Assembly (NCBI GenBank): GCA_963695085.1
Contig: CAVOFV010000008.1
Coordinates: forward strand, 558,001 to 622,000
Direction: 5' to 3'
Length of the DNA stretch: 64,000 bases
Source of the DNA: SG8-30 sp963695085
Lineage (GTDB): Bacteria > Pseudomonadota > Gammaproteobacteria > Steroidobacterales > Steroidobacteraceae
Part shown: piece by piece, positions 26,888 to 36,205 of the stretch
How the letters are laid out: each line of letters opens with the position of its first letter
Numbering within the stretch: position 1 is the first letter of the stretch
The notes under the pieces: generated by a model
Databases searched by the model: none
What the model saw: only the letters and a program-made list of their open reading frames with translations
What the model was told of the DNA's origin: nothing
Position numbers and translations under genes: made by a program

Positions 26888-28996
26888 ATGAAGCGGACCT
26901 TGGGCGGCATGATCGCTGCGCTGGCTTTCGCATGGGTCGGCCTCGCGCAAGCGCAGGACCCGGCGACGACGCTGACCGCCGTCGAAGTGCAGCCGATGGC
27001 GGGCAATTCGCTGCAGGTGCGGCTGAGGACCAGCGGGCCGGCTCCGGCGCCGCTGACATTCACCATCGACCAGCCCGCCAGACTGTCGGTGGACCTGCCC
27101 GACGTCGTGCTGGGACTCGAAAACCGGCGTATCGACGTCAAGGCTGGCGGCGTGGATTCGATCGTCGCGGCGGAAGCGGGCGGCCGGACCCGGGTCGTAT
27201 TCAACCTCGACGCATTGATGCCGTACACGGCGCGCGCCGAGGGCAACATGGTGCTGGTCACGATCGGCGACCAGGCGGCCACCCAGGCGGCGGCCGTCCA
27301 GACGACCGCCGCGGCAACCGCGGCGGGCCCGCGGCACATCGCGGGCATCGATTTTCGTCGTTCACCGGATGGCGCCGGCCGCGTGGTCGTCAAGCTGTCC
27401 GACGTCCGCATGCCCGCGAGCCTGAAGCAGGAAGGCAATCGCGTGATCGTCGACTTCACGGGCGCACAGCTGCCGGAAGCGTACATGAAGCGCTACGACG
27501 TGGTGGATTTCGCCACGCCGGTCACCACCGTGGACGCGACGCGCGGCGCGACGGGCGCGCGCATCGTCGTGACGGCCAAGGGCGATTTCGAACAGCTGGC
27601 CTACCAGACGGACGACACCTACGTCGTCGAGGTCAAGGAAAGCGTCAAGAAGACGGCGGTCGCCGACAAGGACAAGGTCTACGTCGGCGAGCGGCTGACG
27701 CTCAATTTCCAGGACATCGACGTGCGCGCCGTGCTGCAGCTGCTGGCGGACACCAGCGGCCAGAATATCGTGGTCAGTGACACCGTCACCGGTCGCGTAA
27801 CGCTACGCCTGCAGAACGTGCCATGGGACCAGGCGCTGGATATCGTGCTGCGCACCAAGGGCCTGGACATGCGGCGCAAGGACACCGTGATCCTGGTGGC
27901 GCCACAGGCCGAGATCGCGGACCGCGAGAAGGCCGAGCTGGCTGCGCAAAAGGACATCCAGGAGCTGGCGCCGCTGCGTACCGAGTTCCTGCAGGTCAAC
28001 TACGCCAAGGCCGCCGACATGGCCAAGCTGCTCAAGTCGGGCGGCAGCGGTTCGCTGCTCTCTGCGCGCGGCAGCGTCAGCATCGACGAGCGTACGAATA
28101 CGCTTCTCATGCAGGACACGGCCGAGCAGCTCGACCAGATCCGCGCCATGGTGGCGACGCTCGACATTCCGGTGCGGCAGGTGCTCATCGAGACCCGCAT
28201 CGTGATCGTGAGCGACGATTTCTCGCGTGACCTCGGCGTGCGTGCCGGCTTTACGCGGGTTTCCAACGACGTCAACGACCTGATGGCGATCAGCGGCAGC
28301 GCACAGTCCACCGACACGATGATCGGTTCGGTGCTGGACAACCTCGCGACGACCGGCGGCGTGTCACCGGTGGAAGTGCCGTTCGGCAACTTCGACCGCT
28401 ACAACGTCAACATGCCGGTCAGCAACCCGGCCGGCCGGATCGCGCTGGCGATCCTCGATTTCGACGACTTCCTGATCGACCTGGAGCTGTCGGCAGCGCA
28501 GGCGGAAGGTCGGGGCGAAATCGTGTCGTCGCCGCGGATCATCACGGCGAACCAGCGCGAGGCGGTCATCGAGCAGGGCGTCGAAATTCCGTACCAGGAG
28601 TCATCCTCGAGCGGCGCGACGACGACCCAGTTCAAGAAGGCGGTGCTGTCGCTCAAGGTGACGCCGCAGATCACGCCGGACGATCGCATCATCCTCGACC
28701 TGGAAGTCAACAAGGACAGCGTCGGCCAGCTGGTGCCGAGCGCGACCGGCGGCTTCGTTCCGTCCATCGATACCCGCTCGATCTCGACGCAGGTGCTGGT
28801 CAACGACGGCCAGACCGTGGTGCTCGGTGGCATCATGGAGACCGAGCGGCGCGACACGATCAACAAGGTGCCGTTCCTGGGCGACGTGCCGGGGCTCGGC
28901 CTGCTGTTCCGCTCCAAGAGCAAGTCCAACAACCGCGACGAGCTGCTGATCTTCGTGACGCCGAAGATCCTGCGCGAAGGATCCAACATCAAGTGA
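26888..28996 (+). CDS. pilQ: Type IV pilus secretin PilQ
   Basis: Outer-membrane secretin through which the pilus passes. The 702 residues start with a signal peptide (MKRTLGGMIAALAFA, ending AQAQ). Two AMIN-type peptidoglycan-binding domains follow (about 30-250), then an N0/STN domain (LTLNFQDIDVRAVLQLLAD), an N1 domain and the secretin core with SSPRIITANQREAVIEQG, VTPQITPDDRIILDLEV and VVLGGIMETERR. I prefer ATG 26888, behind GGAGAG, because it gives a clean signal peptide; ATG 26840 is an alternative that adds 16 residues. Confidence 0.95.
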   Translation: MKRTLGGMIAALAFAWVGLAQAQDPATTLTAVEVQPMAGNSLQVRLRTSGPAPAPLTFTIDQPARLSVDLPDVVLGLENRRIDVKAGGVDSIVAAEAGGRTRVVFNLDALMPYTARAEGNMVLVTIGDQAATQAAAVQTTAAATAAGPRHIAGIDFRRSPDGAGRVVVKLSDVRMPASLKQEGNRVIVDFTGAQLPEAYMKRYDVVDFATPVTTVDATRGATGARIVVTAKGDFEQLAYQTDDTYVVEVKESVKKTAVADKDKVYVGERLTLNFQDIDVRAVLQLLADTSGQNIVVSDTVTGRVTLRLQNVPWDQALDIVLRTKGLDMRRKDTVILVAPQAEIADREKAELAAQKDIQELAPLRTEFLQVNYAKAADMAKLLKSGGSGSLLSARGSVSIDERTNTLLMQDTAEQLDQIRAMVATLDIPVRQVLIETRIVIVSDDFSRDLGVRAGFTRVSNDVNDLMAISGSAQSTDTMIGSVLDNLATTGGVSPVEVPFGNFDRYNVNMPVSNPAGRIALAILDFDDFLIDLELSAAQAEGRGEIVSSPRIITANQREAVIEQGVEIPYQESSSSGATTTQFKKAVLSLKVTPQITPDDRIILDLEVNKDSVGQLVPSATGGFVPSIDTRSISTQVLVNDGQTVVLGGIMETERRDTINKVPFLGDVPGLGLLFRSKSKSNNRDELLIFVTPKILREGSNIK

Positions 28997-29003
28997 TGGC
29001 CGA

Positions 29004-29027
29004 CCGGCCGGCTTGCGCGCCGGCCGG
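29004..29027 (+). repeat. Perfect 9-bp inverted repeat after pilQ
   Basis: CCGGCCGGC and GCCGGCCGG around a six-base loop, starting 8 bases after the pilQ stop. There is no T-run, so it may stabilise the message end rather than terminate. Confidence 0.5.
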
Positions 29028-29044
29028 CTCACCGGCAGAGTCTG

Positions 29045-29070
29045 ACGGCCGCCTTCGGGCGGCCGTTTCC
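29045..29070 (+). terminator. Hairpin with TTCG loop between pilQ and aroK
   Basis: ACGGCCGCC pairs with GGCGGCCGT around a TTCG tetraloop and is followed by TTTCCGTT. It has the form of a terminator, perhaps leaky, since aroK starts only 17 bases further and has no other visible promoter. Confidence 0.6.
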
Positions 29071-29086
29071 GTTGCCAGGGATGATC

Positions 29087-29644
29087 ATGCCACCTGAGCC
29101 AGGCCGCAGCGTCTTCCTCGTCGGGCCGATGGGCTCCGGCAAGACGACGGTCGGCCGCCAGTTGGCGCGCCGGCTCGGCTACCGGTTCCTGGACAGCGAC
29201 GCTGACATCGAGGCATGCACCGGGGTGGACATCGCCTTCATCTTCGAAAAGGAAGGCGAGGCGGGTTTCCGGCTGCGCGAGCGGGAGGCCATCGACCGGT
29301 TGACGCAGCTGCCCGGCATCGTGCTCGGCACGGGCGGCGGCGCCGTGCTGTCGCACCAGAACCGCGAACGGCTGGCGGCCCGCGGAATCGTCGTCTATCT
29401 TGAGACGTCGGTCGGGCAGCAGCTGTCGCGGACCCGGCGCAGCAAGCGGCGGCCATTGCTGGACACCGACGATCCGCGCGGGCGCCTGGCCGGGCTGATG
29501 CAGGAGCGGGAGCCGCTGTACCGGTCCATCGCCGCCGTCACGGTGCGGACCAATGGCCGCACGTCCGTGGCGGTGGCCGCGGAGATCGCCGAGCTGCTGC
29601 GCGGGGCGGGCCTGACCGCATTGGACGGGACATGGACGGGCTGA
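29087..29644 (+). CDS. aroK: Shikimate kinase
   Basis: Phosphorylates shikimate at the 3-hydroxyl in the pathway to chorismate. The 185 residues have a P-loop GPMGSGKT, the shikimate-binding DSDADIEA, GFRLREREAI, and GTGGGAV; the lid region RRPLLDTDD follows. I place the start at ATG 29087, six bases after AGGG; ATG 29081 is two codons upstream. It overlaps aroB by 13 bases. The pair behind pilQ is a conserved gammaproteobacterial order. Confidence 0.95.
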   Translation: MPPEPGRSVFLVGPMGSGKTTVGRQLARRLGYRFLDSDADIEACTGVDIAFIFEKEGEAGFRLREREAIDRLTQLPGIVLGTGGGAVLSHQNRERLAARGIVVYLETSVGQQLSRTRRSKRRPLLDTDDPRGRLAGLMQEREPLYRSIAAVTVRTNGRTSVAVAAEIAELLRGAGLTALDGTWTG

Positions 29645-30720
29645 CGGTGGAACTCGGCGATCGCAGCTACCCGATCCTGATCGGGCCGGGCCTGCTGGCC
29701 GACGGCGGGCTGCTCGACCGCCACGTCGGCGCGCGGGACGTCTTGCTGGTCAGCAATACGGTCGTTGCCCCGCTGTGGGCGCCGCGCGTGCGCGCGGCGC
29801 TGGGTGGCAGGAGGCTGGTCGAGTGCATCCTGCCGGACGGCGAGGCACACAAGGGGTTGCCGGCCTGGTCGCAGGTGATCGACACGCTGGCTGCAGCGCG
29901 CATGAACCGCGACTGCGCGGTCCTGGCGCTCGGCGGGGGCGTGGTCGGAGACGTGGCAGGCTTCGCCGCGGCGTGCTGGCAGCGGGGCGTGGATTTCGTG
30001 CAGTTGCCGACGACGCTGCTGGCGCAGGTGGACTCGGCGGTCGGCGGCAAGACGGCGATCAACCACGCCACCGGCAAGAACCTGATCGGCGCCTTCCACC
30101 AGCCGCGCGCCGTGCTGGCGGACACCGACACGCTGGCCACGCTGCCGCAGCGCCAGCTGCGCGCGGGCCTGGCCGAGGTCATTAAGTGCGGCCTGATCCG
30201 CGATGCCGGCCTGTTCGAGTGGCTCGAGGACAACGTCGAGGCGGTGCTCGGCCGCGACCCGCAGGCGCTCATCGTCGCGATCCGCAGCGCCTGCGAGTGC
30301 AAGGCCGCGATCGTGGCCGCCGATGAACGCGAGCGTGGCGAGCGTGCGCTGCTGAACCTCGGTCATACCTTCGCGCATGCCATCGAGACGGCGACCGGCC
30401 ATGGCACGTGGCTGCACGGCGAGGCGGTCGCGATGGGCCTCGAGCTCGCGGCGCAGATGTCCACGAGCCTGGGCTGGCTGGAGGCGGGGGAGGCCGCGCG
30501 GGTGCGCGCGCTGCTGGCACGGGCAGGGCTGCCTGTAGACGCGCCCGCGATCGGCGCGGCGCGCGCGCTGCAGTCGATGACCATGGACAAGAAAGTCCGC
30601 GAAGGGCGCATCCGGCTGGTACTGCTCAGGCGCATCGGGGCAGCGACCTGTACCGACGAGTACCCGCCGGCGCTGCTGCAGTCCCTGCTCGAGGCGCGGT
30701 TCGGAGGTGCGGGCCGGTGA
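29632..30720 (+). CDS. aroB: 3-dehydroquinate synthase
   Basis: NAD- and metal-dependent cyclisation of DAHP to 3-dehydroquinate, second step of the shikimate pathway. The 362 residues show LALGGGVVGDVAGFAAA, VQLPTTLLAQVDSAVGGKTAIN, KNLIGAFHQPRAVLAD, the metal-site GLAEVIKCGLI, LLNLGHTFAHAIE and WLHGEAVAMG. All expected residues are present. The stop overlaps the next gene's GTG. Confidence 0.96.
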   Translation: MDGLTVELGDRSYPILIGPGLLADGGLLDRHVGARDVLLVSNTVVAPLWAPRVRAALGGRRLVECILPDGEAHKGLPAWSQVIDTLAAARMNRDCAVLALGGGVVGDVAGFAAACWQRGVDFVQLPTTLLAQVDSAVGGKTAINHATGKNLIGAFHQPRAVLADTDTLATLPQRQLRAGLAEVIKCGLIRDAGLFEWLEDNVEAVLGRDPQALIVAIRSACECKAAIVAADERERGERALLNLGHTFAHAIETATGHGTWLHGEAVAMGLELAAQMSTSLGWLEAGEAARVRALLARAGLPVDAPAIGAARALQSMTMDKKVREGRIRLVLLRRIGAATCTDEYPPALLQSLLEARFGGAGR

Positions 30721-31889
30721 GCGGCGCCCCCCCGCACGACCACGGCCTCGCCCCGTACGCGGCGCTGGAGGCGACCTCGCGGGGCCGCCGCCATGTCGAA
30801 CCGCGCGCCGGCTATCGCAGCGAGTTCCAGCGCGACCGCGACCGGGTCGTGCATTGCAGCGCCTTCCGCCGCCTGATGTACAAGACGCAGGTCTTCGTCA
30901 ACCACGAAGGCGACATGTACCGCACGCGCCTGACGCACTCGCTGGAAGTCGCGCAGGTCGCGCGCACGGTGGCCCGGGCGCTGCGGTTGTCGGAGCCGCT
31001 CGCCGAGGCGATTTCGCTGGCGCACGACCTGGGCCATACGCCTTTCGGGCACGCCGGCCAGGACGCCCTCAACGAGTGCATGCAGGAGTACGGCGGCTTC
31101 GAGCACAACCTGCAATCACTGCGCGTCGTTGACGAGCTGGAGGAGCACTACGCGGATTTCCAGGGCCTCAACCTGACCTTCGAGGCGCGCGAAGGGATCC
31201 TGAAGCACTGCCCGCGCGAGCTGGCCGCCACGCTCGGCGACGTGGGCCTGCGATTCCTGGACGGCACCGGACCGGGGCTCGAGGCGCAGCTGGCCAACCT
31301 GGCGGATGCGATCGCCTACAACAACCACGACATCGACGACGGCCTGCGCGCCGGGCTGGTGACGATCGAGGAACTGTCGGCACTCGCGATATTCGGCAGG
31401 CACCTGGGGGCGGTGCGCTCGGCGCATCCGGCGCTCGCCGGGCGGCGGCTGGTGCACGAGATCGTGCGCCGCATGATCGACGAGGTCGTGACCGACCTGA
31501 TCGAGGAGACCGCGCGCAGGCTCGATGAGGCGCGCCCGGCCAGCATCGACGAGGTTCGCGCGCAGCGCGTGCCGCTGGTGTCGCTGTCGGGCGAACGGGC
31601 CGCCGAGCACCTCGACCTGAAGCGGTTCCTGCGGCAGCGCGTGTACCGGCACGAACATGTGCTGGACATGCGGGTGCAGGCGGTCGAGGTCCTGAAGGCG
31701 CTGTTTGCCGCATTCATGGAGGACGTGGCCCGGCTGCCCGGGGAACATCGCGCCCGGGCGCTGGCATTGCAGGCCACCGCGGGGGCCGCCGGCCGCGCGC
31801 GGGCCGTCGCCGACTACGTGGCGGGCATGACGGACCGCTATGCCTTCCAGGAGCACGGCCGGCTGTTCGGGTCGCCCCGTCTGGAGTAG
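30717..31889 (+). CDS. dgt: Deoxyguanosinetriphosphate triphosphohydrolase-like protein
   Basis: HD-domain enzyme expected to release triphosphate from dNTPs. The 390 residues include YRSEFQRDRDRVVHCSAFRRL, TRLTHSLEVAQVART (H74), LAHDLGHTPFGHAGQ (H103, D104) and the later DAIAYNNHDIDDGL, the four metal ligands of the family. The size fits the shorter type-2 dGTPase-like group common in proteobacteria rather than E. coli Dgt. The GTG 30717 start overlaps the aroB stop (GTGA). Confidence 0.92.
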   Translation: MSGAPPHDHGLAPYAALEATSRGRRHVEPRAGYRSEFQRDRDRVVHCSAFRRLMYKTQVFVNHEGDMYRTRLTHSLEVAQVARTVARALRLSEPLAEAISLAHDLGHTPFGHAGQDALNECMQEYGGFEHNLQSLRVVDELEEHYADFQGLNLTFEAREGILKHCPRELAATLGDVGLRFLDGTGPGLEAQLANLADAIAYNNHDIDDGLRAGLVTIEELSALAIFGRHLGAVRSAHPALAGRRLVHEIVRRMIDEVVTDLIEETARRLDEARPASIDEVRAQRVPLVSLSGERAAEHLDLKRFLRQRVYRHEHVLDMRVQAVEVLKALFAAFMEDVARLPGEHRARALALQATAGAAGRARAVADYVAGMTDRYAFQEHGRLFGSPRLE

Positions 31890-31989
31890 GCGGACGCGCC
31901 ATGGTCGCCACGGACCGTCACGGCGCCGGGAGCCGGCATGGCCGGGGCGGGTCTAGTAGCATGTGCGCCTGCCGGCGCAGGAGATTACG

Positions 31990-32709
31990 GTGGATCGCAG
32001 CAGCATCCCGGTGCGTGAGCGCCTGATTTTCGCTATGGACGTCCCGGACGCGGACGCCGCGCGCCGCCTCGCCGACCGCCTGGGTGACTCGGTCGCGTTT
32101 TACAAACTCGGCCTGGAACTGATGATGTCGGGCGGCTATTTCGAGCTGCTCGACTGGATGGTCGGGCGCGGCAAGCGCGTGTTCGTCGACCTGAAGCTGT
32201 TCGACGTGCCCGCCACGGTGTCGGCCGCCGTGCGCAACCTGCGCAACCGGGGCGTGACCTTCACGACCGTGCACGGCAACCAGTCCATCATGGAAGCGGC
32301 CGCAGAGGCCAAGGGAGACGTCGCGGTGCTGGCCGTCACCGTGCTGACCAGCCTCGATCGCGGCGATCTCGACGACCTGGGATTTGCCTGCGACGTGGAA
32401 AAGCTGGTGCTGTCGCGGGCCCGCCGCGCGCTGGCGGCCGGCTGTGACGGCGTGGTGTCTTCCGGGCTCGAGGCGGCCATGCTGCGCAAGGGTGTGGACG
32501 ACCGCCTGATCGTCGTGACGCCGGGCATACGGCCCGTCGAGAACCGGCCTTCCGACGACCAGAAACGCGTCGTCGATGTCGGGCAGGCATTCGCCAACGG
32601 CGCGGACTACATCGTGGTGGGCAGGCCGATCCGCGATGCCGCCGATCCGCGGGCCGCGGCCGAGGGCATCCAGGCCACCATCGCCGCGGCCTTCGGAGGC
32701 CGTGGATGA
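31990..32709 (+). CDS. pyrF: Orotidine 5'-phosphate decarboxylase
   Basis: Last step of UMP synthesis. The 239 residues contain IFAMDVPDADAARRL, YKLGLELM, the catalytic DLKLFDVPATV (D-x-K-x-x-D), VTVLTSL, VSSGLEAAML, VTPGIRP and YIVVGRPI. I prefer GTG 31990, seven bases after GGAG; a GTG nine codons upstream is possible. hemE overlaps its stop by four bases. Confidence 0.95.
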   Translation: MDRSSIPVRERLIFAMDVPDADAARRLADRLGDSVAFYKLGLELMMSGGYFELLDWMVGRGKRVFVDLKLFDVPATVSAAVRNLRNRGVTFTTVHGNQSIMEAAAEAKGDVAVLAVTVLTSLDRGDLDDLGFACDVEKLVLSRARRALAAGCDGVVSSGLEAAMLRKGVDDRLIVVTPGIRPVENRPSDDQKRVVDVGQAFANGADYIVVGRPIRDAADPRAAAEGIQATIAAAFGGRG

Positions 32710-33779
32710 GCAGCCCGTTGCAGAACGACCTGGTCCTCAGGGCGCTGACGCGCCAGCCCACCGACCGCACGCCTGTGTGGATGATGCGGCAGGCAGGCCG
32801 CTACCTGCCGGAGTATCGCGCGTCACGCGCCAGGGCCGGCAGCTTCCTGGACATGTGCATGAATCCCGATTACGCGTGCGAAGTCACGCTGCAGCCGCTC
32901 GAGCGGTTCCCGCTGGACGCGGCCATCCTGTTCTCCGACATCCTGACGATCCCGCACGCGATGAACCTCGGCCTGGAATTCGAGGCGGGCGAAGGCCCGC
33001 AGATCCGCCGCCCGGTGCGCAGCGCCGCGGACGTCGAAAAGCTGTTCGTGCCCGATCCGGCGCGCGAGTTGAAGTACGTCATCGACGCGGTCGCGCTGAT
33101 CCGCCGCGAGCTCAAGGGGCGCGTGCCGCTGATCGGTTTCGCCGGCTCGCCGTGGACGGTCGGCACGTACATGGTCGAAGGCGGCAGCAGCAAGAATTTC
33201 GCCCGCATCAAGGGCATGATGTTCGCCGCGCCGCGCGACCTGCACCGCATGCTGGACGTCGTGACCCGCGCGACCATCGCCTACCTGAATGCGCAGATCG
33301 AGGCGGGCGCCCAGGCCGTGATGGTGTTCGACACCTGGGGCGGGGCGCTCGCGCCGCGCCACTATGTCGAGTTCTCGCTCGGCTACATGGAACGCATCGT
33401 CGATGGCCTGGTCCGTGAGCGGGAGGGCAGGCGCGTGCCCGCGGTGCTGTTCACGAAGGGCGGCGGCGCGTGGCTCGGCCGGATGGCGGACAGCGGCGCG
33501 GACGCGCTTGGCGTGGACTGGACCACCGACCTGGCGGACGCTCGCAAGGCAACCCGGGACCGCGTGGCGCTGCAGGGCAACCTCGACCCGTGCACGCTGT
33601 ATGCACCGCCGGACGTGATCCGCGAGGAAGTGGGACGGGTGCTCGCCAGCTACGGCCATGGCCACGGCCACGTGTTCAACCTGGGGCACGGCATCCACCC
33701 GGACGTGGACCCTGAGCACGCCGGCGCCATGGTCGCGGCGGTGCACGAGTTGTCGCCCGCGTATCACCGCGGGGACTGA
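32706..33779 (+). CDS. hemE: Uroporphyrinogen decarboxylase
   Basis: Decarboxylates the four acetate side chains of uroporphyrinogen III in heme synthesis. The 357 residues carry the N-terminal signature PVWMMRQAGRYLPEYR, AILFSDILTIPHAM, LIGFAGSPWTVGTYMVEGG, FDTWGGALAPRHY, GVDWTTDL, LQGNLDP and FNLGHGIHPD. It follows pyrF with an ATGA overlap and converges with the frameshifted fadD. Confidence 0.97.
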   Translation: MSSPLQNDLVLRALTRQPTDRTPVWMMRQAGRYLPEYRASRARAGSFLDMCMNPDYACEVTLQPLERFPLDAAILFSDILTIPHAMNLGLEFEAGEGPQIRRPVRSAADVEKLFVPDPARELKYVIDAVALIRRELKGRVPLIGFAGSPWTVGTYMVEGGSSKNFARIKGMMFAAPRDLHRMLDVVTRATIAYLNAQIEAGAQAVMVFDTWGGALAPRHYVEFSLGYMERIVDGLVREREGRRVPAVLFTKGGGAWLGRMADSGADALGVDWTTDLADARKATRDRVALQGNLDPCTLYAPPDVIREEVGRVLASYGHGHGHVFNLGHGIHPDVDPEHAGAMVAAVHELSPAYHRGD

Positions 33780-33795
33780 TTGGCTGCAGCGGCGC

Positions 33796-35479
33796 TCAGG
33801 CCGCCTTGTGCTTCAGTTCGTCGCGCAGGCTGCGGCGCAGGATCTTGCCGACATTCGTCTTCGGCAGTTCGTCGCGGAAGTAGATGAATTTCGGGAGCTT
33901 GTAACCGGTCAGTTCCAGCCGGCAGTGGGCGAGGATGTCCTCGGTCGTCAGCGCGGGGTTCTTCCTGACCACGAACAGGGCCACGACCTCGCCGGAACGC
34001 TCGTCGTCCTGGGCGACGGCGGCGACCTCGAGCACGTCGGGCATCTGCGCGACCACGGCCTCGACCTCGTTCGGATAGACGTTGAAGCCCGACACCAGGA
34101 TCATGTCCTTCTTGCGGTCCTCGATGTACGTCAGGCCCGCCTCGTCCATGCGCCCGACATCGCCGGTGCGCAGCCAGCCGCCAGGCAACATGACATTGGC
34201 GGTCTCGTCGGGGCGGTTCCAGTAACCCTGCATGACCTGCGGTCCGCGCAGGCAGATCTCGCCGACCTGGCCGATCGGCAGCTCGTTGCCGTCGTCGTCG
34301 CGGATCGAGAGGTCGGTCGACGGCAGCGGATAGCCGATCGAACCCGTGAAGTTCAGTTCTTCGGGGCGGTTGGCAGGTGCCGACCGGCGATGTCTCGGTC
34401 AGCCCCCAGCCCTGGCAGATGTGGCGGCCGGTAAGCGCCTTCCAGCGGTTCGAGACCGCGCCCTGCACTGCCATGCCGCCGCCGAGCGCGATCTTCAACG
34501 AACTGAAGTCCAGCCGGTCGAAACCGGGCGTATTCAGCAGCGTGTTGAACAGCGTATTGACGCCGGTGATGAACGTGAAGCGGACCTTCGACATCTCGTC
34601 GACGAAGGCCGGCATGTCGCGCGGGTTCGTGATCAGGACGTTCTGGCCGCCCACGTACGTGAACACCAGGCAGTTCGTCGTCAGGGCGAAGATGTGGTAC
34701 AGCGGCAGCGCGGTGATGACGACCGCATCCGCGCCGATCTGTTTCAGCTCCGGCATCCAGTTCACTATCTGCAACGTGTTCGCGATCAGGTTGCGGTGTG
34801 TCAGCACGGCGCCCTTCGAGACGCCGGTCGTGCCGCCGGTGTACTGCAGGAAGGCCACGTCGTGCGGCGCCAGCTCGACCGGGCGCAGGGTCAGCGCGGC
34901 GCCCGCGCTCAACGCGTCGTTGAAATGCACGGCGCCCGGCAGCGTCCAGTCCGGCACCAGGCGCTTCACGTACCGCATGACGAGATTGACGATGGGGCCC
35001 TTCGGGAAGCCGAGCTGGTCGCCGATGCCGGTCACCACCACCTTGCGCACGGGCGTGCGGTCGATGACCTGCTGCAGCACCGCGCAGGCCATGTCGCAGA
35101 CCACGATGGTCGTCGCGCCGGAATCGTTGAGCTGGTGCTCGAGCTCACGGGCCGTGTACATGGGGTTCACGTTGACGACGATCAGGCCCGCGCGCATCGC
35201 GCCGAAGATCGCAATCGGGTACTGCAGCAGGTTGGGCATCATGATCGCCACGCGATCGCCCTTGCGCAGGCCCGCCTCGGCCTGCAGCCATGCGCCGAAG
35301 CGGCGCGACAGCTCGTCCATCTCCGCGTAGCTCAGCGTCTTGCCCAGGTTGCTGAATGCAGGCAGGGTCGCGTGCTGCCGGCAGGCATCCTCGAAAAGAT
35401 GCTTGATCGACGCGATCTGCTCGGGGTCGATGTCCGTCGGCACGCCCGGCGGGTAGTGCTTGAGCCAGATTTTTTCCAC
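33796..35479 (-). pseudogene. fadD: Long-chain acyl-CoA synthetase FadD, interrupted by a one-base frameshift
   Basis: The frame from ATG 35479 encodes a normal FadD N-terminus and AMP-binding core (LQYTGGTTGVSKGAVLTH, ALPLYHIFALT, CQGWGLTETSPV). It then runs into arginine-rich nonsense. The expected C-terminal half (EELNFTGSIGYPLPS, CLRGPQVMQGYWNRPDETA, GWLRTGDVG, VSGFNVYPNEVE, LPKTNVGKILRR) continues in another frame to 33796. Removing one G from the GGGG run at 34363-34366 restores a continuous protein of about 560 residues. No other damage is visible, so this may be a sequencing error or a very recent mutation. If it is real, the truncated product would lack the C-terminal lid with the catalytic lysine. 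Confidence 0.85.
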
Positions 35480-35593
35480 TGCAACCGTCTCCGCGGGTCT
35501 CGGGAAGGCATCACCTGCCGCCGCGCCGGCGGCCTGAATGCCATGCCTGCTTATAGCATCGGCCCGTTGCGGCGGGCAACGTAATCCGCGCGT

Positions 35594-36205
35594 TCAGCGC
35601 TCGAGAAGAGGCTGCAGCGCCGCCCAGGCATTGTCCAGCATGATGCGCTGCGCAGCGGCATTCGGGTGAATGCGGTCGTCCTGGAACAACTCGTCGCGCA
35701 ACGCGATGCCCTCGAGGAAGAATGGCACGAGCGGCACTTCGCGCTCGCGCGCAAGTTCACCGAAGACTGCAAAGAAGCTTTCCGTGTACTGGGGGCCGTA
35801 GTTGACCGGTATGCGGATGCCCGCCAGCGCCACGTGCGCCCCGGCCTTGCGCCCGAGTTCGAGCAGCTGCTCGAGATTGGCTCTCAATTCGGGAACTGGC
35901 AGCCCGCGCAGGCCGTCGTTGGCGCCCAGCTCGATGAACAGCACCGCCGGGCGATGCAGGGCGAGCGCGCGCGGCAGGCGTTCCAGGCCGCCACCGGTCG
36001 TTTCCCCCGACACGCTGGCGTTGACGACCCGGTGTTCGTACCCTTGCGCGCTCAGCCGCCGCTCCAGCAGCGCGACCCAGCCCTGTCCGGGCGCGAGGCC
36101 ATAGCCGGCGGACAATGAGTCGCCGAGGACGAGGATCACGGGCGGCTCGGCCGCGGGCGCGGCCCCGGCCAGGCCAAACAGGACGACGAGCAGGATGGTA
36201 CGCAT
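35594..36205 (-). CDS. tesA: SGNH/GDSL-family esterase (TesA-like arylesterase/thioesterase I)
   Basis: 203 residues with a signal peptide (MRTILLVVLFGLAG, ending PAAE) and the SGNH blocks: LVLGDSLSAGYG (S30), the block II glycine in VSGETTGGGLERLP, the GANDGLRG block III and DRIHPN block V. It is expected in the periplasm, hydrolysing acyl esters or thioesters. Its start codon shares the tetranucleotide CATG with that of ybbA on the other strand; the tesA/ybbA divergent pair is also known in E. coli. Confidence 0.9.
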   Translation of the reverse strand: MRTILLVVLFGLAGAAPAAEPPVILVLGDSLSAGYGLAPGQGWVALLERRLSAQGYEHRVVNASVSGETTGGGLERLPRALALHRPAVLFIELGANDGLRGLPVPELRANLEQLLELGRKAGAHVALAGIRIPVNYGPQYTESFFAVFGELAREREVPLVPFFLEGIALRDELFQDDRIHPNAAAQRIMLDNAWAALQPLLER

